Shown here: one piece after another, positions 14,858-21,926 of the stretch
Layout of the letters: every line of letters begins with the position of its first letter
Numbering within the stretch: the first letter of the stretch is position 1
Origin: Amycolatopsis circi
Lineage (GTDB): Bacteria; Actinomycetota; Actinomycetes; Mycobacteriales; Pseudonocardiaceae
NCBI RefSeq assembly: GCF_003385235.1
Contig: NZ_PQIA01000072.1
Span: 1 to 47,460 of the forward strand
Length of the DNA stretch: 47,460 nt
Direction of reading: 5' to 3'
Position numbers and translations under genes: made by a program
The notes under the pieces: model-generated
Database searches by the model: none
Seen by the model: only the letters and a program-made list of their open reading frames with translations
What the model was told of the DNA's origin: nothing

Positions 14858-16192
14858 TCACTCCGCCAACCGGTCGAGCGCTTGCTTGAGCTGCGGGATC
14901 CAGGCCTCGTGCTCCGGCTTCATCAACACCGAACGGAGGATCGTGACGGTCTCGGCGTCGCGTTCGACATCCGGGTGCAGTGAGGCGAAAGCGTCCGCGT
15001 CGACGCGCAGAGTGGACAGGTACAGCGGGTTTTCCTGATCGGCCATGCCGTCCTGGAGGATGGTGTTGGCGGCTTCGGTGATCTCGCTCATCCGTGCCCG
15101 CCTTGGCCAGTAGGTGACAATGTCCAAAGTGGGCTCAAGGTGCAGCGCGTAACGGTCGGATTCCTTGAGCAGTGCGGCAAAATCGTTCGCTGCCCGACGG
15201 CATGCGGCCAGAAGTTCGCCCAGGCCACGGTCGCGCTCCAGTGGAAATGCTTGCAAGGTAAGCCAAAGTGCTCCGGCGGCGGCACCCGCGCGGGAGCATT
15301 CCAGGGAGATCTCGCCTAGGTGCAGCTCGTCGGAAGTGAAGTAGGTATAGGGAGAATCGTGTTTGTAGAACTGGCCGACTGCCGGGTCGGCGAACAACAC
15401 CGCACCGCATCCGTATGGCTGAAGTCCGTGTTTGTGCGGGTCGACGACGACGGAATCGCATGAGCCGATCGCGCGGTAAGCCTCGTATTCGTCCAGCAAG
15501 GTGTAGAAGCCGCCGTACGCGCCGTCGACATGCAGGCGGACGCCGTAACGTTCTTTCAGCGCAAGGGCTTGCTGGATGTCGTCGACCGCACCGAGTCCGG
15601 TAGTGCCTGGAGTCAGCACCACCGTGCCTACCCCGCCGCCGCGGACTTCAGCTTCGACGGCTGACATATCAACTCGTCCGTCTGGAAGTGCCCGCACCGC
15701 GCGGGATTCCACGCCGAGCACCTGGCACATGCGGCCGTGCGTGTAGTGCGCGTCCTGCGAATGGACGACTGCCTTGCCCGGAGCCAGTTCGCGGGCGACC
15801 CAGAGGGCTTCGAGGTTCGCGATCGTCCCGCTGGAGGTGAGGTGGCCGAGCGACGGCTGCGCGAACCCGAACATCCGCGCCAGGTCCGCGACGACCTCGA
15901 CCTCCATCGGCGAGGTGGCCTGCGAGGCGTCGAGCGCGTGGTTGTTCGGGTTGACCACCATCGCGGCGAGATAGGCGGCGACCGCGACCGGATGCGGCGG
16001 TTTGAGCATCTGGCCTGCGTAGCGGGGGTGGAAGAACGGGAAGGACGCGTCCATCCGGGCGGCGTAGGCGTCGAGCAGGGCGGGGAGATCGACGTCCGGC
16101 TGGCTTGCCGGGGACGGGGTGTAGGGACCCCATTTGCGTTCCCACGCCTCCACACCCCGGAGAGCCTGGTCGATCAGTTCGCGCCGGTCCAT
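14858..16192 (-). CDS. Group II PLP-dependent amino-acid decarboxylase-like enzyme
   Basis: A 444-aa fold-type I PLP enzyme. LTSSGTIANLEAL (~118-130) binds the phosphate, LHVDGAYGGF contains the Asp that pairs with the pyridine nitrogen, and DPHKHGLQPYGCG carries the Schiff-base Lys in the typical HK context. Relatives include glutamate, aromatic-amino-acid and Sep/Cys-type decarboxylases; specificity cannot be assigned. The N-terminus lacks the longer dimerisation segment of eukaryotic enzymes. The MFS gene follows, suggesting an amine-forming/export pair. Confidence 0.9.
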   Translation of the reverse strand: MDRRELIDQALRGVEAWERKWGPYTPSPASQPDVDLPALLDAYAARMDASFPFFHPRYAGQMLKPPHPVAVAAYLAAMVVNPNNHALDASQATSPMEVEVVADLARMFGFAQPSLGHLTSSGTIANLEALWVARELAPGKAVVHSQDAHYTHGRMCQVLGVESRAVRALPDGRVDMSAVEAEVRGGGVGTVVLTPGTTGLGAVDDIQQALALKERYGVRLHVDGAYGGFYTLLDEYEAYRAIGSCDSVVVDPHKHGLQPYGCGAVLFADPAVGQFYKHDSPYTYFTSDELHLGEISLECSRAGAAAGALWLTLQAFPLERDRGLGELLAACRRAANDFAALLKESDRYALHLEPTLDIVTYWPRRARMSEITEAANTILQDGMADQENPLYLSTLRVDADAFASLHPDVERDAETVTILRSVLMKPEHEAWIPQLKQALDRLAE

Positions 16193-16322
16193 GCGTCACC
16201 TCGTCGGTCGCTTGTGGCTGCCTCTTGGGCACCCTATCGACCCCGCGGGCAGCGGATTGGGCTTCTCGCGCTGGCGCTCTAAGGTGTGACGACGTTTCTT
16301 TCGCGCGGTGAGGAGCTTTCCG

Positions 16323-17150
16323 ATGACCGATGGCCCAGCGTCCGAACCGGCTCCGCTGCGCGAGGGGGACTCTGCGTCGCCAGCGGGAACGCCGCATTCG
16401 GGGGACGCGCAGGGGGCTATGGCGGGTTCATCGCAGCAGCCCGTGCCAGCCGCCGGACCCGCGCAGCAGCCGATGCCGCAGGACTGGTCCGGCCCGACGC
16501 CCGGCTCAGCGGCCGGGCAGCCATGGCTCGCGCCAACGCCCGGCGCAGTGCAACCGGTCGCCGGGCAACCTTCGCCCGCGCCGACATCCGGCCCAACACA
16601 AGCGGGACCGGTCGCCGGACAACCTTCGTCCTCGCCGACGCCCGGCTCAGCGGCCGGGCAGCCATGGCTCGCGCCGACGCCCGGCGCAGTGCAACCGGTC
16701 GCCGGGCAACCTTCGCCCGCGCCGTCTCCCAGCCCAACTCAGCCGGTAGCCGGTCAACCCTGGCCCACACCGACACCCGGCCCAGCACACGCCGGACCGG
16801 TGCCCGGGCAGCCTTGGCCCGTTCAGCCGAACGCTCAGCAGTACCCGGGCTACTCCCCCTACCCGCCAGCCCAGTCGTGGCCCGCGCCCGCTCCGGCGAA
16901 CGGCGTCTGGTTGGGAGTGGCGGCGCTGGTGCTGGGCATCCTCGGCTGCGTGCTCCCGCTGCTGCCGATCGACCTGACCGGCATCCGGGCGTACCTCGCG
17001 CTCCCCTTCGGATTGGCCGGGCTCGCCTGCGGACTCGTCGGCGTCATCGGGCAGCGCACCGGAAAACCGGTGTCAGCGGTGGGCATCGCCGTATCAGCAA
17101 TCGCGCTGGTGCTCGGCGTCATCATGCTCGGCAACCTCGCCGCCTCATGA
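16323..17150 (+). CDS. Pro-rich DUF4190-like membrane protein
   Basis: A 275-aa protein. Residues 1-190 are a low-complexity Pro/Gln/Gly/Ala/Trp domain with repeated AGQPWLAPTPG-type units; the last ~80 residues hold about three membrane helices (GVWLGVAALVLGILGCVLPL, a middle segment, and VSAIALVLGVIML). This matches the DUF4190 pattern of a disordered cytoplasmic region plus small membrane domain; the function of these is unknown. The ATG at 16323 has GAGGAG eight bases upstream, so a GTG at 16308 is rejected. A stretch of about 88 bases is nearly duplicated inside the gene. Confidence 0.85.
   Translation: MTDGPASEPAPLREGDSASPAGTPHSGDAQGAMAGSSQQPVPAAGPAQQPMPQDWSGPTPGSAAGQPWLAPTPGAVQPVAGQPSPAPTSGPTQAGPVAGQPSSSPTPGSAAGQPWLAPTPGAVQPVAGQPSPAPSPSPTQPVAGQPWPTPTPGPAHAGPVPGQPWPVQPNAQQYPGYSPYPPAQSWPAPAPANGVWLGVAALVLGILGCVLPLLPIDLTGIRAYLALPFGLAGLACGLVGVIGQRTGKPVSAVGIAVSAIALVLGVIMLGNLAAS
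16496..16724 (+). repeat. Internal direct repeat in the Pro-rich gene (141-bp period)
   Basis: The stretch 16496-16584 recurs at 16637-16725 with only a couple of base changes, a shift of 141 bases or 47 codons. It preserves frame. Near-identity at synonymous sites points to recent slippage or unequal recombination. Confidence 0.85.
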
Positions 17151-17317
17151 CAACCGACGTTCAGCCCTGAGCGGAACCACCGTCGGCGCGACCCCGAGAC
17201 ACCGGAAAACCAGCAGCAGACATCGCCGCATCACCAACCGCCCCAGTGCCCGGCAACCTCGCCGCAGCATGACAACCGGCGTTCTGCCCTGAGCGGAACC
17301 ACTGTCGCCGCAACCCC
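17129..17317 (+). repeat. 67-bp direct repeat duplicating the 3' end of the Pro-rich gene
   Basis: Bases 17129-17195, covering the last codons and stop of the Pro-rich gene, recur at 17251-17317 with under ten differences (122-base shift). The second copy is non-coding and lies just upstream of the popR-like gene. Confidence 0.8.
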
Positions 17318-17339
17318 GGCGGATGCCAGGCTGGGGCCT

Positions 17340-17687
17340 ATGGCGGACATCCTTCCCTTCCACCAGCGCCGCGCCCCCGTCCGGGAGGACGAGGCGGAAC
17401 CGTTGTGGCGCGAGGTGCTCGGCCGCAGTCTCCGCAGCGAGCGGGAGACCCAGGGCGAGCGGCTCGTCGACGTCGCTGAGCGCGCCGGGATCTCGCCGCA
17501 GTACCTGTCCGAGATCGAGCGCGGCCGGAAGGAACCGTCGAGCGAGATGATCGCCGCGGTGACGGGGGCGCTCGGGGTGAATCTGGCCGGGCTGTTGAGC
17601 GGGATCGCCGGGGACATCCGGCGGATCAGCGTGGTGGGGCCGCGGCCGTCGCGCCGTCCGGCCGGGCCGGTGCTGATGGCTGCCTGA
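17340..17687 (+). CDS. popR: PopR/ClgR-like XRE regulator of clpP genes
   Basis: A 115-aa protein with an XRE helix-turn-helix at residues ~29-83 (LGRSLRSERE, LVDVAERAGISPQYLSEIE, RGRKEPSSEMI). The GISPQYLSEIERGRKEPSSE block is diagnostic of the ClgR/PopR group that activates clp protease genes in Streptomyces and relatives. It ends in Ala-Ala, as do the known self-limiting ClpP substrates PopR and ClgR, whose terminal alanines serve as degron. It converges on clpP4 and clpP3, with the hairpin at 17698 between. The PopR name is inferred from motif and neighbourhood. Confidence 0.82.
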   Translation: MADILPFHQRRAPVREDEAEPLWREVLGRSLRSERETQGERLVDVAERAGISPQYLSEIERGRKEPSSEMIAAVTGALGVNLAGLLSGIAGDIRRISVVGPRPSRRPAGPVLMAA

Positions 17688-17697
17688 ACGAACGAAG

Positions 17698-17728
17698 CCG
17701 CAGGCCGGAACCCCAGACCGGCCTGCGG
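17698..17728. terminator. Bidirectional hairpin between popR and clpP4
   Basis: Perfect 11-bp arms (CCGCAGGCCGG and its complement) around a 9-base loop, placed between convergent stops at 17687 and 17737. It is a likely shared terminator without a U-tract. Confidence 0.7.
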
Positions 17729-17736
17729 ACCTCGCC

Positions 17737-18327
17737 TCACGGACGGGCCGCGATTACCTGGTCCGCCAGTCCGTACTCCACCGCGCCAGCCGCGTCGAAC
17801 ACCCGGTCGCGGTCGGTGTCGTGCCGCAATTCCGTCACGTCGTGGCCGGTGTGCCGGGAAGTGATCTCCTCCAATTGCGTCCGGACGCGGACTACCTCGT
17901 CCGCCTGCAGGATCAGGTCCGGGATCGTGCCGCGGCCCTGCGCGGCGGGCTGATGCAGCACCACCCGCGCGTGCGGCAGCACCGATCGTCGGCCTTCAGC
18001 ACCGGCCGCCAAGAGCACCGCACCCGTCGCGACCGCCTGGCCGACGCAGGTCGTCGCCACCGGGGCCTTGATGAAGCGCATCGTGTCGTACAGCGCGAGC
18101 ATCGCGGCCGGGTCGCCGCCCTCGGAGTTGATGTACAGGTTGATTTCCTGCTCCGGATTGTCGGACTCCAGGAACAACAACTGCGCGATCAACGCGTTCG
18201 CGACGCCCGAGTCGATCGCCGTGCCCAGGTACACGATCCGTTCGGACAGCAGGTGCGAGTAGACGTCCATGATCCGCTCGCCGCCGGGACTGCGGGTCAC
18301 GACGTTCGGGATGGTGTAGGTGCTCAT
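17737..18327 (-). CDS. clpP4: ClpP-family protein with catalytic Ser replaced by Ala (clpP4-like)
   Basis: A 196-aa ClpP fold. The active-site strand, normally GQAASMGA, reads GQAVATGA, so residue 100 is Ala where the nucleophilic Ser should be (codon GCG). His125 (VLHQP) and Asp174 (DRDR) of the triad remain. The oxyanion loop is also changed, NSEGGD instead of NSPGGS. It should therefore form rings but not cleave alone, probably in a mixed barrel with the upstream ClpP. Its ATG overlaps the clpP3 stop (ATGA). The alternative is a simple loss of function. Confidence 0.9.
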   Translation of the reverse strand: MSTYTIPNVVTRSPGGERIMDVYSHLLSERIVYLGTAIDSGVANALIAQLLFLESDNPEQEINLYINSEGGDPAAMLALYDTMRFIKAPVATTCVGQAVATGAVLLAAGAEGRRSVLPHARVVLHQPAAQGRGTIPDLILQADEVVRVRTQLEEITSRHTGHDVTELRHDTDRDRVFDAAGAVEYGLADQVIAARP

Positions 18328-18938
18328 GCGCGTACCCCCAGGCCCATCGCGTGCGTGCGCACCGGCACGACCTGCTCCAGGCGGTCGACGATCTGGTCGA
18401 TGAAGCCGTAGTCCTGCGCCTGTTCGGCGGTGTACCACCGGTCGTGCAGGGAATCGGCGAAAATGCGGTCGAACGGCTGTCCGGTGTCCTGCGCGGTGAG
18501 GCCCAGCACGGTGTCGCGGGTGTAGCGCAGGTCGTCGGCCTGAACCTCGACCTCCACGGCCGAGCCGCCGATCCCCGAGGAACCCTGGTGCATCAGGATT
18601 CGCGCGTGCGGCAGGGCGAATCGCTTCCCGGGAGTGCCCGCCGACAGCAGGAACTGCCCGGCGCTGCAGGCCAGCCCGAGGGCGAGCGTCGACACGTCGC
18701 ACGGCACCAGCCGCATGACGTCGCGGATCGCGAGCATCGACGGAACCGAACCGCCGGGCGAATGGATCCACAAGGCGATGTCCTTGACCGGGTCCTCGCC
18801 GGCCAGCGACAGCATCTGGGTCGCGAGGACCGTCCCGTTGTCGTCGTCGAGCACGCCGTCCAGTACGAGGACCCGCTGGCTCAGGAACCGTTCCCGAAGC
18901 CGCTGGTCGAACATCGGCGGAGTCGATTCGTTGGTCAT
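18324..18938 (-). CDS. clpP3: ATP-dependent Clp protease proteolytic subunit (clpP3-like)
   Basis: A 204-aa ClpP with an intact triad: Ser92 in LACSAGQFLL, His117 in ILMHQ and Asp166 in LHDRW. The SPGGS oxyanion loop is present near 60-64. It lacks a long propeptide. As first gene of the pair it supplies active subunits; the Clp ATPase partner is elsewhere. The start is the ATG at 18938 with GGGGAC just upstream, and a PopR-type palindrome lies about 43 bases further up. A second, conditional clpP pair is typical of streptomycetes and related genera. Confidence 0.93.
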   Translation of the reverse strand: MTNESTPPMFDQRLRERFLSQRVLVLDGVLDDDNGTVLATQMLSLAGEDPVKDIALWIHSPGGSVPSMLAIRDVMRLVPCDVSTLALGLACSAGQFLLSAGTPGKRFALPHARILMHQGSSGIGGSAVEVEVQADDLRYTRDTVLGLTAQDTGQPFDRIFADSLHDRWYTAEQAQDYGFIDQIVDRLEQVVPVRTHAMGLGVRA

Positions 18939-18980
18939 GTCCCCGACTGTGCCGCCGCGGACCCCGGCACGGCTGCTTTC

Positions 18981-18995
18981 TCTGCCGACGGCAGA
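18981..18995. promoter_or_regulatory. PopR-type operator TCTGCC-N3-GGCAGA
   Basis: The 15-mer TCTGCCGACGGCAGA is a perfect dyad with a 3-base centre, 43 bases upstream of the clpP3 ATG. As I recall the Streptomyces lividans work, TCTGCC-N3-GGCAGA is the motif through which PopR activates clpP3-clpP4, so this links the regulator at 17340 to this operon. Confidence 0.75.
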
Positions 18996-19018
18996 TCTGC
19001 TGTGAGCAGCGCGGGAAG

Positions 19019-20581
19019 TCAGCCGGTCTTGCGGACGAGGTTCGTGTACCCGGCCAGCGCCAGCGTCGCCAGGCCCCACACCGCGATCTGCACACCCCAG
19101 ATCGCCGCGGTGAACACCTGGCCGGAGACGCTCGCCGTATCGAGGTCGCAGCGGCTCCGCAGGCCGGTCGGCGCGATCGGCAGACCCCGGTCGAGCCCCA
19201 GGCCGATCAACTCGACCGGCGAGCACGCAGCACCGCTCGCGACACGTTCAGCGGCATGATGCCCGGGCCGGGTTTCCGTTGCCCCAGCCCATAAACCGAG
19301 CACTCCGGCAGCGACCAGCGCGAGCAGCAAAGCCGCCGCCGTACGCCGGGCGCGGTAGCCGTATCCGGCCAGCGCACCCCAGATCCAGTGGAACAGCCGC
19401 GACATTCGCCCGCCGAGGGCGTCCGGCGAGCGGCGGCGCAGGTCGTCCTGCTGGGCGATGAGGATGGTGCGCGCGTTGCCGTCGTGGCCTGCGGTTCGCT
19501 CGACCGCCGCCAGTTTCTGGTAACCGGTGGCGTCGTAGTACTCGGTGTGGCAGCGAAGCAGGTGCAGCCACCGACGCCAGCCGAAGGACGGATCGATTGC
19601 CGTGTAAGTGAATCCGTCCAGCCAAGCCAGTTCGGAATGTTCGCAATCGGCACCCGTGCTGCCGTCGGGACAAACGAGGTCGCCCGGCATGAACACCGTG
19701 GTGGCTTTCGCGTCGGAGAGCCCGAGCAGTCGCCCCTCCGGCGACGTGATGCGCGTGGTCGCGGAGAATTCGAGCTGTCCGCCGATCTGCGCGCCCTGCA
19801 ACCGCACCGCGCCGATTTCGCCGTTGCCGCTCAGTTCCGAGTCCCGGACCAGCATGCTGCGGCCTACCGTCAGGGTGTCCGCCTCGATGGCCGGTCCGAG
19901 GTCATTGGAGACCTTAATGCTTTGACACTCCAACGGACCGCCGATGCACGCGCCGTTGAGGTGGATCGCGCCGTCGGTCGACGAGCCGGTGATCCGCGTC
20001 CCCTGATGCAGGTACAGGCCGCTGCCCAGCTCCGCCGAACTCGCCTCCAGCGCGAGTCCGTCCGGACTGGAGATCTCCGCGTCCCGGCACAGCAGGCTGC
20101 CGCCGATGCGCGCGCCGATCAGCCGGATCGCGCCGTCCGGGCTGTTCCCGGTGATCCGGACGCCGTCGGACAGGTGCAGGTCGCCCTCGATGCGCACCCG
20201 GGACGCGTGCAGGCCCGGCAGTCGTCCGCCGATCAGGTACAGGTGCGGCAACCTCGCCTGGCGCGCGAGCACCGGCTGGTCGAAGACGCAGGTGAGCAGC
20301 ATCAGGCCCGCGGTCGCGGTGGCGCCGTCGAGGTTCAGCTCGCCGGTGATGCGAGCCCGGGCCAGCATGATCCCGCGCGGGTCGAGGTCGCCGTGCCTGC
20401 CAAGCAGGACATCCCGCAACACCTCCGCGCGCACGACGTGGTCCGGGCTTTCGGTTTCGGCCAGCTCGGCGACGTCGAGCTGCTTGCCGCCCAGCAGCTC
20501 GCCTTCCCGGGCCAGCTCGACCAAACGGCGTTCGAAGTCGCTGAGATCGGTCACCCGGGGCGCAGTCACGCCCGAGATCAT
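19019..20581 (-). CDS. Beta-helix membrane protein (often mislabelled oxidoreductase)
   Basis: A 520-aa protein. Residues ~55-320 are irregular beta-helix-like repeats of the type GARIGGSLLCRDAEI, LNGACIGGPLECQSI, LQGAQIGGQLEFSAT (A-x-I-G-G-x-L), suggesting a stacked right-handed helix. A linker with YYDATGYQKLAAVERTAG and an Arg-rich patch follows, then two membrane helices (~402-424 and ~487-515). No enzymatic motif is visible. It begins just upstream of the clpP3 promoter region on the same strand. Function unknown; it may be a membrane-tethered scaffold. Confidence 0.8.
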   Translation of the reverse strand: MISGVTAPRVTDLSDFERRLVELAREGELLGGKQLDVAELAETESPDHVVRAEVLRDVLLGRHGDLDPRGIMLARARITGELNLDGATATAGLMLLTCVFDQPVLARQARLPHLYLIGGRLPGLHASRVRIEGDLHLSDGVRITGNSPDGAIRLIGARIGGSLLCRDAEISSPDGLALEASSAELGSGLYLHQGTRITGSSTDGAIHLNGACIGGPLECQSIKVSNDLGPAIEADTLTVGRSMLVRDSELSGNGEIGAVRLQGAQIGGQLEFSATTRITSPEGRLLGLSDAKATTVFMPGDLVCPDGSTGADCEHSELAWLDGFTYTAIDPSFGWRRWLHLLRCHTEYYDATGYQKLAAVERTAGHDGNARTILIAQQDDLRRRSPDALGGRMSRLFHWIWGALAGYGYRARRTAAALLLALVAAGVLGLWAGATETRPGHHAAERVASGAACSPVELIGLGLDRGLPIAPTGLRSRCDLDTASVSGQVFTAAIWGVQIAVWGLATLALAGYTNLVRKTG

Positions 20582-20595
20582 GCCTGGTCCGGGGC

Positions 20596-21279
20596 TCAGC
20601 CGCGACGAGTAACGCGCTCAAGCTGGTCGGCGAGGTCCGCGAGTCCGTCGGCTTGCAGGTCGAAATTGTCGGTGGAAGCGGGCGGGTCGCCCACTGGACG
20701 GCCGACGTACGCGGTCCGGAACCCGGCTTCCTGCGCCCCACGCAGGTCCCAAGCGTGCGCGGCGACCATCAGCAGTCGCTCCGGCGCGCGGCCCGCGACG
20801 TCGATGGCGAGGCGGTAGACGTCCGGAGCGGGCTTGTAGGTGCGAGCGTCCTCGGCGGACAGCACGGTGTGCCAGCGCAGTCCGGCGTTCGCGCATAGGT
20901 CGAGCAGCACGGTCCGGCTCGCGTTGGACAGGCCGACCAGCGGGAATCGTTCCGCAAGGCGAGCGAGCCCGGCGACCGTGTCCGGCCACGGCGGCAGTCG
21001 CCGGGCCGCGAGCGCCAGTTCGGCCGCATTGCCAGTGCCGACCGCATCGGCGACGGCCTGCGCGGCTTCGCGATCGATGACTTCGCTCGCGACGTACGGC
21101 CGTTCCCCGGCGACGATCCGGCCCTGCTCCTGCTCAACATGCTTCTGCCATACCGAGAGCAGCTGTTCGACCTCTGCGTCAGCGAGCGACGGCGCGAATT
21201 TCCGGATCCCTGCGCGGATTCCGGCCGGTTCGTCGACGAGCGTGCCGAGCACGTCGAACACGAGCACATCGATGTCCAT
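20596..21279 (-). CDS. HAD-superfamily haloacid dehalogenase-like hydrolase
   Basis: A 227-aa HAD protein of the 2-haloacid-dehalogenase branch. Motif I FDVLGTLVD has the nucleophile Asp at 8; its second Asp is replaced (VLG), as in type II dehalogenases rather than phosphatases. Motif II LSNAS is near 116-120, Lys in YKPAPDVY, and motif IV VAAHAWDLRGAQ. The ATG at 21279 has GGGGAGA upstream, so the GTG at 21309 is rejected. The true substrate, halo-acid or other, is unknown. Confidence 0.9.
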   Translation of the reverse strand: MDIDVLVFDVLGTLVDEPAGIRAGIRKFAPSLADAEVEQLLSVWQKHVEQEQGRIVAGERPYVASEVIDREAAQAVADAVGTGNAAELALAARRLPPWPDTVAGLARLAERFPLVGLSNASRTVLLDLCANAGLRWHTVLSAEDARTYKPAPDVYRLAIDVAGRAPERLLMVAAHAWDLRGAQEAGFRTAYVGRPVGDPPASTDNFDLQADGLADLADQLERVTRRG

Positions 21280-21305
21280 GAGTGTTCTCCCCCGACGGCG
21301 GCTGC

Positions 21306-21707
21306 TCACCGCAACCTATCCGGGGCGACCAGCGCACGCAACGCCTTTCGCAACCAGCGGCCGTATTCCTTCGCGGACCAGCCGTGGACTCGGCGCAGGT
21401 GCACCATCGTGTCCGCACACAGCAAGGCGTCCATGGTGTTCGCGAGCTGCGTATCGTCCACAGTGGACTCCACCAACCCGTCCGCCGCCGTGCGCGACCA
21501 GAATTCTTTGCACAGCCGCGCCGTCTCTCGCCGCCCGGACTGTGCTGCCTCCGCGATTTCCGACTCCGCACCTTCAGCTTGCGCCGCTACCTTCAGCAAG
21601 GCTCCCGCGCGATGCGCGATTCCTGCCGTGACGTCCGCGAGCGCGTCCAGCCGTTCGGTCAGGGTTCCGGCGATCATCGCGGCCTGCACCCGAGACGGCC
21701 TGCACGA
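21306..21707 (-). pseudogene. TetR regulator remnant lacking its DNA-binding domain
   Basis: The ~127 residues from the GTG at 21689 resemble only the C-terminal ligand domain of a TetR protein (VTAGIAHRAGALLKVA and the ending VHGWSAKEYGRWLRKAL). No helix-turn-helix precedes it. Reading upstream, the frame continues to 21709, where it enters the CCAATGCCAGGGACTTAAG repeat end, whose TTAA supplies an in-frame stop. The missing N-terminus is not found beyond the repeat. So the gene was cut at the repeat boundary. It could still be expressed as a short protein from the internal GTG. Confidence 0.65.
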
Positions 21708-21708
21708 C

Positions 21709-21808
21709 CCAATGCCAGGGACTTAAGGCGGCGCTGTGGGTGCGGGGTGCGCTGTCCGTGAGGGGAACCCTGAGGGACTCTGATTCCCTCAGGGTTCCCC
21801 TCACGGAC
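21709..21808 (+). mobile_element. Partial MITE copy: one terminal repeat plus internal palindrome
   Basis: Bases 21709 onward match the left end of the complete element at 46163 for over 30 bases (the inverted repeat and then GCGGCGCTGTGGG). After a diverged gap both carry the same 55-bp palindrome (here 21754-21808, arms of the GTCCGTGAGGGGAACCC type). No right terminal repeat is found in the following 120 bases. It abuts the truncated tetR. Confidence 0.6.
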
Positions 21809-21926
21809 ACGAGCAAACGGCCACGAGGGCACGGATCGGCATGCTGAAGCCGCACGGCCTCCCTCGACCCGGCGGCCCCGCTGGTGATCGCGTCCGCGCG
21901 AGCCGCCGAACAGGGCTGGCGAAGCA

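Noticed and set aside
21809..21926. Possible relic of a coding 3' end (DPAAPLVIASARAAEQGWRS)
   Set aside because: Too short and without start, ribosome site or recognisable family; I could not support it.
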